The notes under the pieces: generated by a model
The model's database searches: none
Seen by the model: only the letters and a program-made list of their open reading frames with translations
Told to the model about the DNA's origin: nothing
Translations under genes and position numbers: made by a program
Assembly: GCF_004103825.1 (NCBI RefSeq)
Contig: NZ_RYFI01000001.1
Span: 234,054-282,654 of the forward strand
DNA from: Hansschlegelia zhihuaiae
GTDB taxonomy: Bacteria > Pseudomonadota > Alphaproteobacteria > Rhizobiales > Methylopilaceae
DNA: 48,601 bases
Direction: 5' to 3'
Part shown: positions 28,377 to 36,637 of the stretch, piece by piece
How the letters are laid out: each line of letters opens with the position of its first letter
Numbering within the stretch: position 1 is the stretch's first letter

Positions 28377-29680
28377 TGTCCATTCTCGACAAGTTCTCCC
28401 CGCTCGCCGGTCGTTACGACCGGATGCGCGACAGCGGAGCCGATCCGTTCTCGATCAAGTTCGACGACGTCGTGTCCTCGGTCGAGGGCGTGGTGAACGG
28501 CAAGCGCACCCTGCTGTTCGGCACCAACAACTATCTGGGCCTGACCTTCGACCCGCACTCCGTCGAGAAGTCGGTCGAGGCGATCCGGCTGCACGGCACC
28601 GGCACCACGGGCTCGCGCATCGCGAACGGCTCCTACAAGGGGCATGAGGAGCTCGAGGCCGCGCTCGCCGATTTCTACGGCCGCAAGCACTGCATGGTGT
28701 TCTCGACCGGCTATCAGGCGAACCTCGCCATGATCTCGACGCTGGTCGGCCAGAACGACCACCTGATCATCGACGCCGACAGCCACGCCTCGATCTACGA
28801 CGCCTCGCGGCTCGGCCACGCGCCGGTCGTGCGGTTCCGGCACAACAACCCCGACGACCTCGCCAAGCGCCTCTCGCGCCTGAAGGACCAGCCGGGCGAC
28901 AAGCTGATCGTCGTCGAAGGCATCTATTCGATGCTCGGCGACACGGCGCCGCTCAAGGAGTTCGTCGACGTCAAGCGCGAGTTCGGCGCCTATCTCATGA
29001 TTGACGAGGCGCACTCGATGGGCGTGCTCGGCGAGACGGGCCGCGGCCTTGCGGAGCGCGAGGGCGTCGAGGAGGACGTCGACTTCGTGGTCGGCACCTT
29101 CTCGAAGAGCCTGGCCTCGGTCGGCGGCTTCTGCGTCTCGAGCCTGCCGGGCTTCGAAATCTTGCGCATCGCCGCACGTCCCTACATGTTCACGGCTTCG
29201 CTGCCGCCGGCCATCATCGCGTCGACGACCGCCGCGCTGGAGACCATGCGCTCCGAGCCGCAGCGCCGCGCGAAGCTGACCGCCAACGCCCGCCGCTTCT
29301 ACAACGGCCTGAAGGGCGCCGGCTTCACGGTCGGCCCGGAGGCCAATCCGATCGTCGCCGTCATCCTCAACGAGGTCGACGTCGCAGTGGCGTTCTGGAA
29401 GCGGCTGGTCGACGAGGGCATGTATCTCAACCTCGCGCTGCCGCCTGCGACGCCGAGCCACCAGGCCTTCCTGCGGTCGTCGGTGAGCGCGGCCCACGAG
29501 CCGGAGCACATCGACTTCGCGATCGAGCTGATGACCCGCGTCGGCCGCGAATTCGGCCTGCTGCCCGAGAACGTGCACCCGTTCCCGCCGCGTCAGGTCA
29601 CCGCAGAACGCCTTTCCGCCAGAGCCGCCACAATGCCGGCCCGGCGGCCAGCAGCGGATGTCGGCGCTGGAATGGCGTGA
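28376..29680 (+). CDS. spt: Serine palmitoyltransferase (PLP-dependent)
   Basis: Condenses L-serine with an acyl thioester to give 3-ketosphinganine, the first step of sphingolipid synthesis. The 434-residue alpha-oxoamine synthase shows NNYLGL (about 51), GTGTTGSRIANGSYKGHEELE (about 74), the His of DADSHASIYDASRLG (about 137), DEAHSMGVLG (about 210) and the PLP lysine in GTFSKSLASVGGF (Lys about 244). AONS and KBL are relatives, but the position after an ACP gene and the RPYMFTASLPPA segment fit SPT. The last 28 or so codons (29598-29680) overlap the 3' end of the opposite-strand gene. Confidence 0.9.
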   Translation: MSILDKFSPLAGRYDRMRDSGADPFSIKFDDVVSSVEGVVNGKRTLLFGTNNYLGLTFDPHSVEKSVEAIRLHGTGTTGSRIANGSYKGHEELEAALADFYGRKHCMVFSTGYQANLAMISTLVGQNDHLIIDADSHASIYDASRLGHAPVVRFRHNNPDDLAKRLSRLKDQPGDKLIVVEGIYSMLGDTAPLKEFVDVKREFGAYLMIDEAHSMGVLGETGRGLAEREGVEEDVDFVVGTFSKSLASVGGFCVSSLPGFEILRIAARPYMFTASLPPAIIASTTAALETMRSEPQRRAKLTANARRFYNGLKGAGFTVGPEANPIVAVILNEVDVAVAFWKRLVDEGMYLNLALPPATPSHQAFLRSSVSAAHEPEHIDFAIELMTRVGREFGLLPENVHPFPPRQVTAERLSARAATMPARRPAADVGAGMA

Positions 29681-30539
29681 CCTCGATCTTGTGGCCGGAG
29701 TGCCGCTCGATCTTCCAGGCGATGTAATCGGCGCCGCCTGAGAAGCTGAAGGCGGCCTTCGCGAGCCGCAAAAGGTTCAAGGGCTTGGCGAGCCGTTTTC
29801 GGGCGCGCCAGGCCCTTTCCGCATCCGCCCGCGCTTGTCGGCCGATGGCGGGCGACAACTCGCCGAGATCGTCGCGGAACGCGATCCCCTCGGCCGCCCA
29901 GGCGAGCCTGAGCGCCGCGTCGTAGCGGTCGGGCGCGGCCTCGACGATCGAGCCGGGACGCGACGCCCCCTCAACCCGGAGCTCCGACGAATAGGTCCGC
30001 GAGAACAGCGCCGACCAGAACCCGGCCGCCGATCCCTTCTCTGGTCCGAGATGCGCCGCCCACCAGGCCGCGCCCCTGACCGCGACCGCGACAGCCTCCG
30101 CCACCGCCTGCGCGGCGAAGGCGTCGCGGCTCCAGGCGAGCGCGGAGGGCTGAGCGAAGCGCGCCCAGATCGTTGTGTCGCGGCTCTGGTGGCGCGCGTG
30201 GCGGCGGAACTGGCCGAGCGTCATGACCGCGAGCTTCGAGCGCAGCGTCATGCCGGCCGCGGTGGTCTCGGCATATTCCACATTGGGCGGCAGATGGCGG
30301 GCGCCGAAGCGCAGCAGGGGCGAGGCGTCCCAGGCTTCGAGCCGGTCGAGCAGGACGTAGAAGTCGAGCAGGCCGTCTGTCGCGCCGGTGCGGAGCGCCG
30401 AGCCGTAGAACAGGATCCCGACCACCCCCTGCCCGCCCCGCGCGGCGAGCTCGGCCGCGAAGGTCGAGACAGCCGCCGGCACGGGCCGTGCGAGCTCCTC
30501 GGCGACGAAACGGACGAGGGCGGCCCCGGGGGCGGTCAC
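29598..30539 (-). CDS. cpgC: CpgC-like protein with Pol-beta/Tam41-type nucleotidyltransferase motif
   Basis: A 313-residue protein starting at a GTG (30539) that overlaps the cpgB stop by four bases (GTGA). The N-terminal third carries GILFYGSALRTGATDGLLDFYVLLD: a GS pair and spaced aspartates, the signature of Pol-beta-fold nucleotidyltransferases, with a YGS/DF arrangement like Tam41 CDP-diacylglycerol synthase. Later segments include YAETTAAGMTLRSKLAVMTLGQFR and a basic C-terminus (RHSGHKIEVTPFQRRHPLL). By position it corresponds to Caulobacter cpgC, needed for ceramide phosphoglycerate. A cytidylyl-transfer role is my inference; the published function of CpgC is not known to me. Confidence 0.65.
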   Translation of the reverse strand: MTAPGAALVRFVAEELARPVPAAVSTFAAELAARGGQGVVGILFYGSALRTGATDGLLDFYVLLDRLEAWDASPLLRFGARHLPPNVEYAETTAAGMTLRSKLAVMTLGQFRRHARHQSRDTTIWARFAQPSALAWSRDAFAAQAVAEAVAVAVRGAAWWAAHLGPEKGSAAGFWSALFSRTYSSELRVEGASRPGSIVEAAPDRYDAALRLAWAAEGIAFRDDLGELSPAIGRQARADAERAWRARKRLAKPLNLLRLAKAAFSFSGGADYIAWKIERHSGHKIEVTPFQRRHPLLAAGPALWRLWRKGVLR

Positions 30540-31465
30540 AGCCGCACGAACCTGATCTCGGGCCCCGCGGTCAGCTCGACGCGGCCGTCGGGACCCGCCA
30601 CGAAGGTGTCGCCGTCGAAGATGAAGGGCTCGCGGATCGTCAGAGACAGCCGGTCGGCCTTGTGGCTCTGATAGCCGGCCTCGGCGGCCCATGACGGCGG
30701 ACGGCCCATGCCGGCCGTCGCGAGCGTGCGGATCAGGCGGCGGGGCGGCGCGGCGACCTCGGTGACGTCGAACGCGCCCTCGCCCGTTCCCCAGAACGGC
30801 CACAGACCAAGCATCAGGCGGTGGAGCGAGGTCGCGAGCAGCGCGAAGCTGTAGCGGGTCTCGGGATTCGAGCCGTCGATCGAGAGCGCGAGCGGCACGC
30901 CGTTCCGCCAGGCGTCGCGGTCCTTGCCGAGCGCCGCGGCGCCCGCCATGAGGACGCCGAGCGCGACGCCCATCTTCTGCGCGAAGCCGCGCGAGTGGAC
31001 GCGCTCATTGGCGAGACGGGTGGCCCGCTCGAAGGCGCCCAGGCCGAACACGAAGCCCAGCATCTGCGCGCCGGCGGCCTCCACGCGGATCGGCCGGCGC
31101 GTCTGGGCCGGAAGCTCGGCGCCGGCGCCGACCGCCTCGGCGAGCGCCGCGAGCCGCTCCGGCGGCACGCCTCCGACGTCGGCCGCCGCCACATTGGTCT
31201 TGCCGCTCGGGACGATCGCGATCGCGGGCAGCGTCTCGCCGAACGCCCAAGGCAGCGCGCTCATGACGTCGCGCAGCGTCCCGTCGCCGCCGTCGACCGC
31301 CACCACGTCGACGCCCGCCTCGGCGAAGCGCCTCAGCGCATGCGGATAGTCGTCGAGCGTCTCGGGCGCCCCATACAGCACGCCGTCGCCAGCCGGCGCG
31401 AGCGGCGAGGCGCCCGCCCGGTTCCGCCAGCTCCGCGCGTTCGAGATGACGCCGAGCCGCGTCAT
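30536..31465 (-). CDS. cpgB: Ceramide kinase, diacylglycerol-kinase fold (CpgB-like)
   Basis: A 309-residue lipid kinase expected to phosphorylate ceramide. The DAGK catalytic motif VDGGDGTLRDVMSAL is at about residues 57-71, followed by AIVPSGKTNVAAADVGG, which matches the conserved P-x-G-T-x-N region with Lys at the third position. The C-terminal beta domain ends in FDGDTFVAGPDGRVELTAG. I chose the ATG at 31465 (MTRLGVISNARSWRN) rather than the ATG at 31513. Caulobacter CpgB is an experimentally shown ceramide kinase of this fold; here the location between cpgA-like and cpgC-like genes supports the same call over YegS or DgkB. Confidence 0.78.
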   Translation of the reverse strand: MTRLGVISNARSWRNRAGASPLAPAGDGVLYGAPETLDDYPHALRRFAEAGVDVVAVDGGDGTLRDVMSALPWAFGETLPAIAIVPSGKTNVAAADVGGVPPERLAALAEAVGAGAELPAQTRRPIRVEAAGAQMLGFVFGLGAFERATRLANERVHSRGFAQKMGVALGVLMAGAAALGKDRDAWRNGVPLALSIDGSNPETRYSFALLATSLHRLMLGLWPFWGTGEGAFDVTEVAAPPRRLIRTLATAGMGRPPSWAAEAGYQSHKADRLSLTIREPFIFDGDTFVAGPDGRVELTAGPEIRFVRL

Positions 31466-31478
31466 GCGCTGCCGCCGC

Positions 31479-32615
31479 TCACGCGGCGTCGAGCCAGGAC
31501 ACGAGCCTCGCATGGCGGCTGAGGATCATCGCCTGCACGAGCTGGGCGAGGTGGACGACGAGCGACAGCACGATCCACGCGCAGACCAGGATCATGCCCC
31601 AGTCGGGCCTCCCGACGAGGGTCAGCGCGGTCAGGATCACGAGATTCGGGTTCCGCCGCGCGGTGATCAGCCGGAAGAACGAATCGAACGGCCGCCAGAC
31701 ATGCATGTGGAAGCCCCAGAGCCGGATGAACGCGCCTTCGAAGACCCGCTGCACGATGTAGCCGCCCACGATGATCCAGATCATCAGATCGGCGTGCGGA
31801 ACCTCGAAGCCGGCCTTCGGCAGACCCCAGATCCACGCGATCCACCAGAAGGGCGGGTGGATGAGGTCGATGCCGTGGTCGAGAACGTCGCCGAATTTCG
31901 AAGACGTCATGGTGACGCGTGCGAGCTTGCCGTCGACCGTGTCCAGGAAGGTCATGATCCAGGCCGGGATCAGCCCGAGCAGGAAGTTCCCATTCCAGAA
32001 CAGGAAGAGCGCGAGGAACATCAGCGCGAGGCCGAGATAGGTGACGGCGTTCGGCGTGATCTCGCGCTCCGCGCACCATTTGGTGACGGCCTTCGCCGGC
32101 CGCGGCCAGACATATTTCGTGACGACGTCGGTCACGCCCTTGTAGGAGCCCGCGAAGCTCCTTGCCTCGACCTCCGCCACGCTCCGCTCGTCGAGCGGGA
32201 TCAAATAGGCGATCTCGCGCTTGCGGAGCTTGCGGTTGTAGGAGCCTGCGAGCCCTTCCGAGTCGAGCGCCTCGAGCCCGTCCGGAACGCGGCCCGCGCC
32301 GATCTCGGCGACGGCCTCAGCCGCCTGGGCGCCTTTGACGTTCGCAGCCGCCGCCGCGCCGCCCGCCACGAGCGCGACCCCGGGGCGTATCGCGAGCTCG
32401 TCGATCAGGCGTTGCTCATAGGCCCAGTCGAGGCGCAGAATCATCACGTCCGCGTCAGGCGAGACCCCTTCGGCGTCGGCGCGCACGTCTTGCACACCTG
32501 CCCGCGCGAGCTGGCGCCGGAGGCGTTCCGCCGAGCTCATGCCCCAGATGAACACCGTCGACGCGCCCGCCAGAACCGCGGTCGCCGCCCGGGCCTCGCT
32601 GCCATTCTCAGTCAT
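31479..32615 (-). CDS. cpgA: CDP-alcohol phosphatidyltransferase with N-terminal cytoplasmic domain (CpgA-like)
   Basis: A 378-residue membrane enzyme. The CDP-alcohol signature D-x2-DG-x2-AR-x8-G-x3-D-x3-D is exact at residues 225-250 (DTVDGKLAR ... GDVLDHGID). About six membrane segments surround it. Residues 1-150 form a soluble domain (VFIWGMSSAERLRRQLARAGV ...), and SYNRKLRKREIAYLIPLDE leads into SYKGVTDVVTKYVWPRPAK. The N-terminal domain resembles a degenerate nucleotidyltransferase. The start is the ATG at 32615. It is the first gene of a three-gene operon with the cpgB- and cpgC-like genes. By analogy it transfers a headgroup from a CDP donor to ceramide phosphate. Confidence 0.75.
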   Translation of the reverse strand: MTENGSEARAATAVLAGASTVFIWGMSSAERLRRQLARAGVQDVRADAEGVSPDADVMILRLDWAYEQRLIDELAIRPGVALVAGGAAAAANVKGAQAAEAVAEIGAGRVPDGLEALDSEGLAGSYNRKLRKREIAYLIPLDERSVAEVEARSFAGSYKGVTDVVTKYVWPRPAKAVTKWCAEREITPNAVTYLGLALMFLALFLFWNGNFLLGLIPAWIMTFLDTVDGKLARVTMTSSKFGDVLDHGIDLIHPPFWWIAWIWGLPKAGFEVPHADLMIWIIVGGYIVQRVFEGAFIRLWGFHMHVWRPFDSFFRLITARRNPNLVILTALTLVGRPDWGMILVCAWIVLSLVVHLAQLVQAMILSRHARLVSWLDAA

Positions 32616-32736
32616 TCCTCTTGCGTCGCTCCACGCTGCGGGACTATCGCGGTGTCGTTTAACGGCGAAATCCGCGCGGCGCCAGCGAGCCGGCCCCTTC
32701 ATCGCGAAGGCGCAGGCCAGGGATCATGAAACTCTC

Positions 32737-33174
32737 ATGACGAACGCCACGATGCAGAAGTTCGGCCATCCCCGCTCCGCGGTCGCGGATGTCGGGGCCT
32801 GGACGGTGCTCGTCCGTCCCAAGCAGCCGACGCTCGGGTCGCTGGTCCTGGTCTGCCGCGAGGACGCGAAGGCGTTCTCCGAACTGAGCCCGCAGGCCTT
32901 TGCGGACCTGCGGGACGCCGTCGCCGGGATCGAGCGCGTCCTCAAGGCGCATGTGGACTACCAGCGCATCAATTATCTGATGCTGATGATGGTCGACCCG
33001 GACGTCCACTTCCACGTCATCCCGCGCTATGACGGCGAGCGGCGGTTCGGCCAGGCGGCGTTCACGGACGTGGGCTGGCCGGGGCCGCCGGACCTCGGAA
33101 CCGCCGTCGACCTTGACGACGCCGCGCTCGACGCGCTGGTGGCCGAACTCAAGTCGCGCTGGGCGGCCGCCTGA
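32737..33174 (+). CDS. HIT-family protein with variant histidine triad
   Basis: A 145-residue protein of the histidine triad superfamily, which hydrolyse or transfer nucleotidyl groups. The motif is DVHFHVIPRYDG (about residues 89-100): the first His of the canonical H-x-H-x-H is Asp, while the middle (nucleophilic) and last His remain. The N-terminal part includes GAWTVLVRPKQPTLGSLVLVCREDAKAFSEL. The start is the ATG at 32737. Its stop and the LptF-like start overlap (TGATG at 33172-33176), so it heads a five-gene operon with bcerS and the cpgD-like gene. A role in handling CDP- or AMP-linked intermediates is plausible but unproven. Confidence 0.75.
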   Translation: MTNATMQKFGHPRSAVADVGAWTVLVRPKQPTLGSLVLVCREDAKAFSELSPQAFADLRDAVAGIERVLKAHVDYQRINYLMLMMVDPDVHFHVIPRYDGERRFGQAAFTDVGWPGPPDLGTAVDLDDAALDALVAELKSRWAAA

Positions 33175-34382
33175 TGACCCTCCTGCCTCGGATGCGCATC
33201 CTTGACCGTTATGTGCTCGCGCTGACGCTGAAGCCGATGATGGTTTCGCTCGGCGTGGTGCTGATGGCGCTGCTGCTCGAGCGCATCCTGCGGCTCATCG
33301 ACATCCTGGCGACCGCCGGCGCCCCGATCTTCATCGCCTTCGCGCTCGCCGGAAATCTGGTTCCGCATTATCTCGGCTTCGCGATGCCGGCGGGCTTCGC
33401 GCTCGGGGTCTACAGCGCGATCTCCAAGCTCAGCGCCGGCGCCGAGCTCGAGGCGGGGCTCGCCTCCGGCGTCTCCGTCCGCTCGATCGTGCGGCCGCTG
33501 ATCGCGCTCGGCGTGGTCCTCAGCGTCGTAAGCATCGTGGTGGTTGGATATCTCTCGCCGCTATGCCGCTACGCCTATCGCGAGATCATCAACCAGTCGG
33601 TCTCCTACGCCTGGCGCGCCCACGCGCCGGCCGCGACCTTCATCAGCGTCAAGGACGGCCTGACCATCACGGCCGACGAGGTCGACAAGACCGGCCGGAA
33701 CCTCAAGGGCGTCTTCATCCAGAACCGCGAGAACGGCGTCGACGTCGTGACCTCCGCCGCCACCGGGTCGCTCGAGCTCACGCCCGACAAGACTCAAATC
33801 CAGCTCCGCCTCAAGAACGGCGCCGTGGTCCGCGACTACGGCGCTGAACGGCCGAGCACGCTGCGCTTCCAGGACTTCATCCTCGACCGCAAGTTCGACC
33901 TGAAGGCGCCGCCGTTCCGCGAGCGCGGCGGCAGCGAACGCGAACTCACCATGACCGAGCTCTGGAACGAGATGGACGCGCCCCTGCCCTCGCAACCACG
34001 CGAGCAGCTCGCCGCCGAGTTCCATTCACGGCTGGCGCGGTCGCTCTCGCTCATCTTCCTGCCGCTGCTGATCGTGCCGCTCAGCATGACGATGCGGCGC
34101 AACACGCGCATCGTGAACATGGCGGCGGCCGCGATCATGATGGTGGTCTGCCACAACGCGCTGCAGATCGGCGAGACGCTCGCCGACAAGGGCCTGGCGC
34201 CGGCCTGGATCGCCTGCTGGAGCCCGTTCGTGCTGTTCCTCGGCATCGCCCTCATCCTGTTCCGCACCAGCACGGACCGGCCTGGCGACACCATCATCTC
34301 ACGCGCCATAGACGGGGTGAGCGACAGCCTCTCCCAGGCGACGCGCCGCGTCGTGGGCCGGTTCCGGACCGCGGAGGCCTGA
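33174..34382 (+). CDS. LptF-like permease, probably a sphingolipid-locus paralogue
   Basis: A 402-residue inner-membrane protein with the LptF/LptG layout: three N-terminal membrane segments (RYVLALTLKPMMVSLGVVLMALLLERILRL ... NLVPHYLGFAMPAGFALGVY), a large periplasmic domain with a jellyroll-like stretch (TFISVKDGLTITADEVDKTGRNLKGVFIQNR), then three C-terminal membrane segments (LIFLPLLIVPLSMTMRR onward). The coupling GAELEAGLASGVSV matches the ATPase contact. In Hyphomicrobiales the LPS lptFG genes normally sit with pepA, lptD, surA, pdxA and ksgA; none of those is here. I therefore read it as a paralogue moving sphingolipid, with LPS transport as the alternative. Confidence 0.8.
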   Translation: MTLLPRMRILDRYVLALTLKPMMVSLGVVLMALLLERILRLIDILATAGAPIFIAFALAGNLVPHYLGFAMPAGFALGVYSAISKLSAGAELEAGLASGVSVRSIVRPLIALGVVLSVVSIVVVGYLSPLCRYAYREIINQSVSYAWRAHAPAATFISVKDGLTITADEVDKTGRNLKGVFIQNRENGVDVVTSAATGSLELTPDKTQIQLRLKNGAVVRDYGAERPSTLRFQDFILDRKFDLKAPPFRERGGSERELTMTELWNEMDAPLPSQPREQLAAEFHSRLARSLSLIFLPLLIVPLSMTMRRNTRIVNMAAAAIMMVVCHNALQIGETLADKGLAPAWIACWSPFVLFLGIALILFRTSTDRPGDTIISRAIDGVSDSLSQATRRVVGRFRTAEA

Positions 34383-35513
34383 ATGCGGTTCTCGCGTTAT
34401 CTCAGCGTCATGCTGTTCAAGCTCGCGCTGACGGCGACCTTCATCCTCGCCTTCATCGCCGAAATCCTCGACCTCGTTGAAAACGCCGGCGACATCCTCG
34501 GGGCGGGCGAAGGAGTGCTGGGCATCCTGCGCTACGTCGCGCTGCGGTTCCCGACCCTGCTGGTCCACGCGCTGCCGCTCGGCGCGCTGGTGGGCGCGCT
34601 GATCACGCTCGCGCTGCTCGCCCGCAACAGCGAGATCACGGCGATGCGCGCGGCGGGGCGAGGCGCTTTGGGCATGTTCCTGTCGATGCTGCCGGGCGCG
34701 CTCGCGCTCGTCATCGTGCATTCCACGCTGATCGACGTCATCGCGCCGCGCACCGAGGCCAAGCTCGCGATCCAGGCGACCAAGCGGCTGGAGAAGGCCG
34801 AGGAGGAGGGCAAGAACGCCAAGACCACATGGCTGCGCGTTGGCGACGCCGTGATCTCCTTCGACCGCGTGAGCGATCGCGGCCGCAGGCTCCGCGACCT
34901 GCGCATCTATGACCGAGACTCGAGCAAGATCGTGATCGCGCGCACGACGGTGGCGGAGGCCCGTTACCGCGACGGCAAATGGACGCTTTCGGGAGCCGAG
35001 CGCGTCTCCTGGGCGCGCCAGACGCTGAACGAAAAATCCTCCGCCGACGGCGTCTGGAACACCACCATGACGCCGGACGACGTGCTCGCGGCGCTCTCGC
35101 CCGAGAGCCGGATTTCGCTCACGGCCGCCCGCAAGGTGGTGGCGGGCGAGCAGACGCCGAACGCGCCGCTGCCGTTCTACGAGACGCTGATCGAACGGGT
35201 CTACGCCGCGCCGCTCGGCCTGATCGTCATGGTGCTGCTCGCGATGCCGGCCTCCCTGCTCAACTGGCGCGACGCCCGCTCGACATGGCACGGCTTCACG
35301 GCGCTGGCGGCGGGCCTGCTGTTCCTGCTCGGCGACGGCGTGATGACGACGCTCGGGCTGACAGGCGTGGTGGCGCCCGCGGTCGGCGCGTGGACCGGGC
35401 TCATCCTGTTCGCGCTGATCGGCGCGTGGCGGCTGTGGCGGATCGACGGCGGCTGGCCCGAACCGCGCGCTCCACGGCCTCCCGCGGGCCGCCTCGCGGA
35501 GGCGACGGGTTGA
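34383..35513 (+). CDS. LptG-like permease, partner of the preceding gene
   Basis: A 376-residue inner-membrane protein with the same topology as the LptF-like gene: N-terminal membrane segments, NSEITAMRAAGRGALGMFLSML as the cytoplasmic coupling region, a periplasmic beta-rich middle (TTWLRVGDAVISFDRVSDRGRRLRDLRIYDRD), and C-terminal membrane segments (GLIVMVLLAMPASLLNWRDARST, GLLFLLGDGVMTTLGLTGVV). The start ATG follows directly on the previous stop (no gap). The stop overlaps the bcerS start (TTGA at 35510-35513). Together with the LptF-like protein it could form a transporter for the finished sphingolipid; no cognate LptB-like ATPase is in the window. Confidence 0.8.
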   Translation: MRFSRYLSVMLFKLALTATFILAFIAEILDLVENAGDILGAGEGVLGILRYVALRFPTLLVHALPLGALVGALITLALLARNSEITAMRAAGRGALGMFLSMLPGALALVIVHSTLIDVIAPRTEAKLAIQATKRLEKAEEEGKNAKTTWLRVGDAVISFDRVSDRGRRLRDLRIYDRDSSKIVIARTTVAEARYRDGKWTLSGAERVSWARQTLNEKSSADGVWNTTMTPDDVLAALSPESRISLTAARKVVAGEQTPNAPLPFYETLIERVYAAPLGLIVMVLLAMPASLLNWRDARSTWHGFTALAAGLLFLLGDGVMTTLGLTGVVAPAVGAWTGLILFALIGAWRLWRIDGGWPEPRAPRPPAGRLAEATG

Positions 35514-36637
35514 GCTCTCCCGAGATCCGTCCGGTCGATGGCGCGCGCGAACTCGACCGGTTCATCGCCCTGCCGAACCGGCTGCATGCCGCCGACGCGA
35601 CCTATGTCGCGCCGCTGAAGCTCGAGCGTCGTCAGGCGCTGTCGCAGAAATCCAACCCGCTGTTCAAGCATGTCGAGGCCCAGTTCTGGATGGCCTGGCG
35701 GGATGGGCGCCCGGTCGGCCGGATCAGCGCGCAGGCCGACCCGCGGCTGGGCGAGGTCGGGCAGTTCGGGCTGATCGCGGCCGAGGACGACGGCGAGATC
35801 TTTCATGCGCTGTTCTCGACCGCCGAGGAGTGGCTGAAGTCGCGCGGCAAGACGCAGGCGCAGGGTCCGTTCAACCTCAACATCAATGAAGAGTCCGGGC
35901 TGCTCGTCGACGGCTTCGACACGCCGCCGATGCTGCTGATGCCGCACGACCTGCCTTACGTCGCGCCGCGCGTCGAGGCCGAGGGCTACGCCAAGGTCAT
36001 GGACCTTTTCGCCTATCTGCACGACACGCAGGTCCCGTTCCCGCGCGCGATCGAGCGCATCCTGGAGCGGGAGCGTCCGGCCGACGTCAAGGTCAGGCAC
36101 ATGGACTGGTCGCGCTACCATGAGGAGCTCGCGACCGTCGTCGACATCTTCAATGACGCCTGGTCGGAGAATTGGGGCTTCCTGCCGTTCGGGCCGGACG
36201 AGCTCGACCACATGGCGAAGTCCATGAAGCTGCTGCTCGACGAGCGGCTCCTCTGGTTCGTCGAGGTCAAGGGACGGCCGGCGGCCTTCGGGCTGTCGCT
36301 GCCGAACCTCAACGAGATGATCAGGGATCTCGACGGCGAGCTGCTGCCCTTCGGCTGGGCCAAGCTGCTCTGGCGGCTGAAGCGCCGCACCTACACGTCG
36401 GGCCGCATCCCGCTGATGGGCGTCAGGCGCGAATTTCATTCGGGCTATCTCGGCAAGGTGCTGCCGCTCTTCATCTTCGAGAAGTTTCGCGAGGAGGGCC
36501 GCGCCCGCAACGTGCGGCACGTCGAGATGTCCTGGGTGCTCGAGACCAACAAGCCGATGCGCCATATCGGCGAGGCGCTCGGCGGCGGCAGGGCCTACAA
36601 GACCTACCGCATCTACGAGAAGGCGCTGGCGCGGTGA
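35510..36637 (+). CDS. bcerS: Bacterial ceramide synthase-like N-acyltransferase (GNAT type)
   Basis: A 375-residue soluble protein resembling a two-domain GNAT acyltransferase. Segments are IRPVDGARELDRFIALPNRLHAAD at the N-terminus, FKHVEAQFWMAWRDGRPVGRISAQADPRL, GQFGLIAAEDDGEIFHALF, then GPFNLNINEESGLLVDGFD and the C-terminal MSWVLETNKPMRHIGEALGG. It matches my memory of Caulobacter bCerS (CCNA_01212), which acylates 3-ketosphinganine. The start is a TTG at 35510 with GGAGG 7 bases upstream, overlapping the LptG-like stop as TTGA. The next gene's GTG start overlaps its stop. Annotations as GNAT acetyltransferase or dATP pyrophosphohydrolase would be misleading. Confidence 0.75.
   Translation: MSSPEIRPVDGARELDRFIALPNRLHAADATYVAPLKLERRQALSQKSNPLFKHVEAQFWMAWRDGRPVGRISAQADPRLGEVGQFGLIAAEDDGEIFHALFSTAEEWLKSRGKTQAQGPFNLNINEESGLLVDGFDTPPMLLMPHDLPYVAPRVEAEGYAKVMDLFAYLHDTQVPFPRAIERILERERPADVKVRHMDWSRYHEELATVVDIFNDAWSENWGFLPFGPDELDHMAKSMKLLLDERLLWFVEVKGRPAAFGLSLPNLNEMIRDLDGELLPFGWAKLLWRLKRRTYTSGRIPLMGVRREFHSGYLGKVLPLFIFEKFREEGRARNVRHVEMSWVLETNKPMRHIGEALGGGRAYKTYRIYEKALAR

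Noticed and set aside
28136-29578. 480-codon minus-strand frame over acpR and spt
   Set aside because: Antisense to two genes with clear catalytic motifs.
30540-30803. N-terminal extension of the cpgC-like frame
   Set aside because: Arg-rich and overlapping cpgB; the GTG at 30539 with the GTGA overlap is the better start.
34979-35509. N-terminal extension of the bcerS frame into the LptG-like gene
   Set aside because: Arg/Ala-rich out-of-frame reading of lptG; the TTG at 35510 has a GGAGG site.
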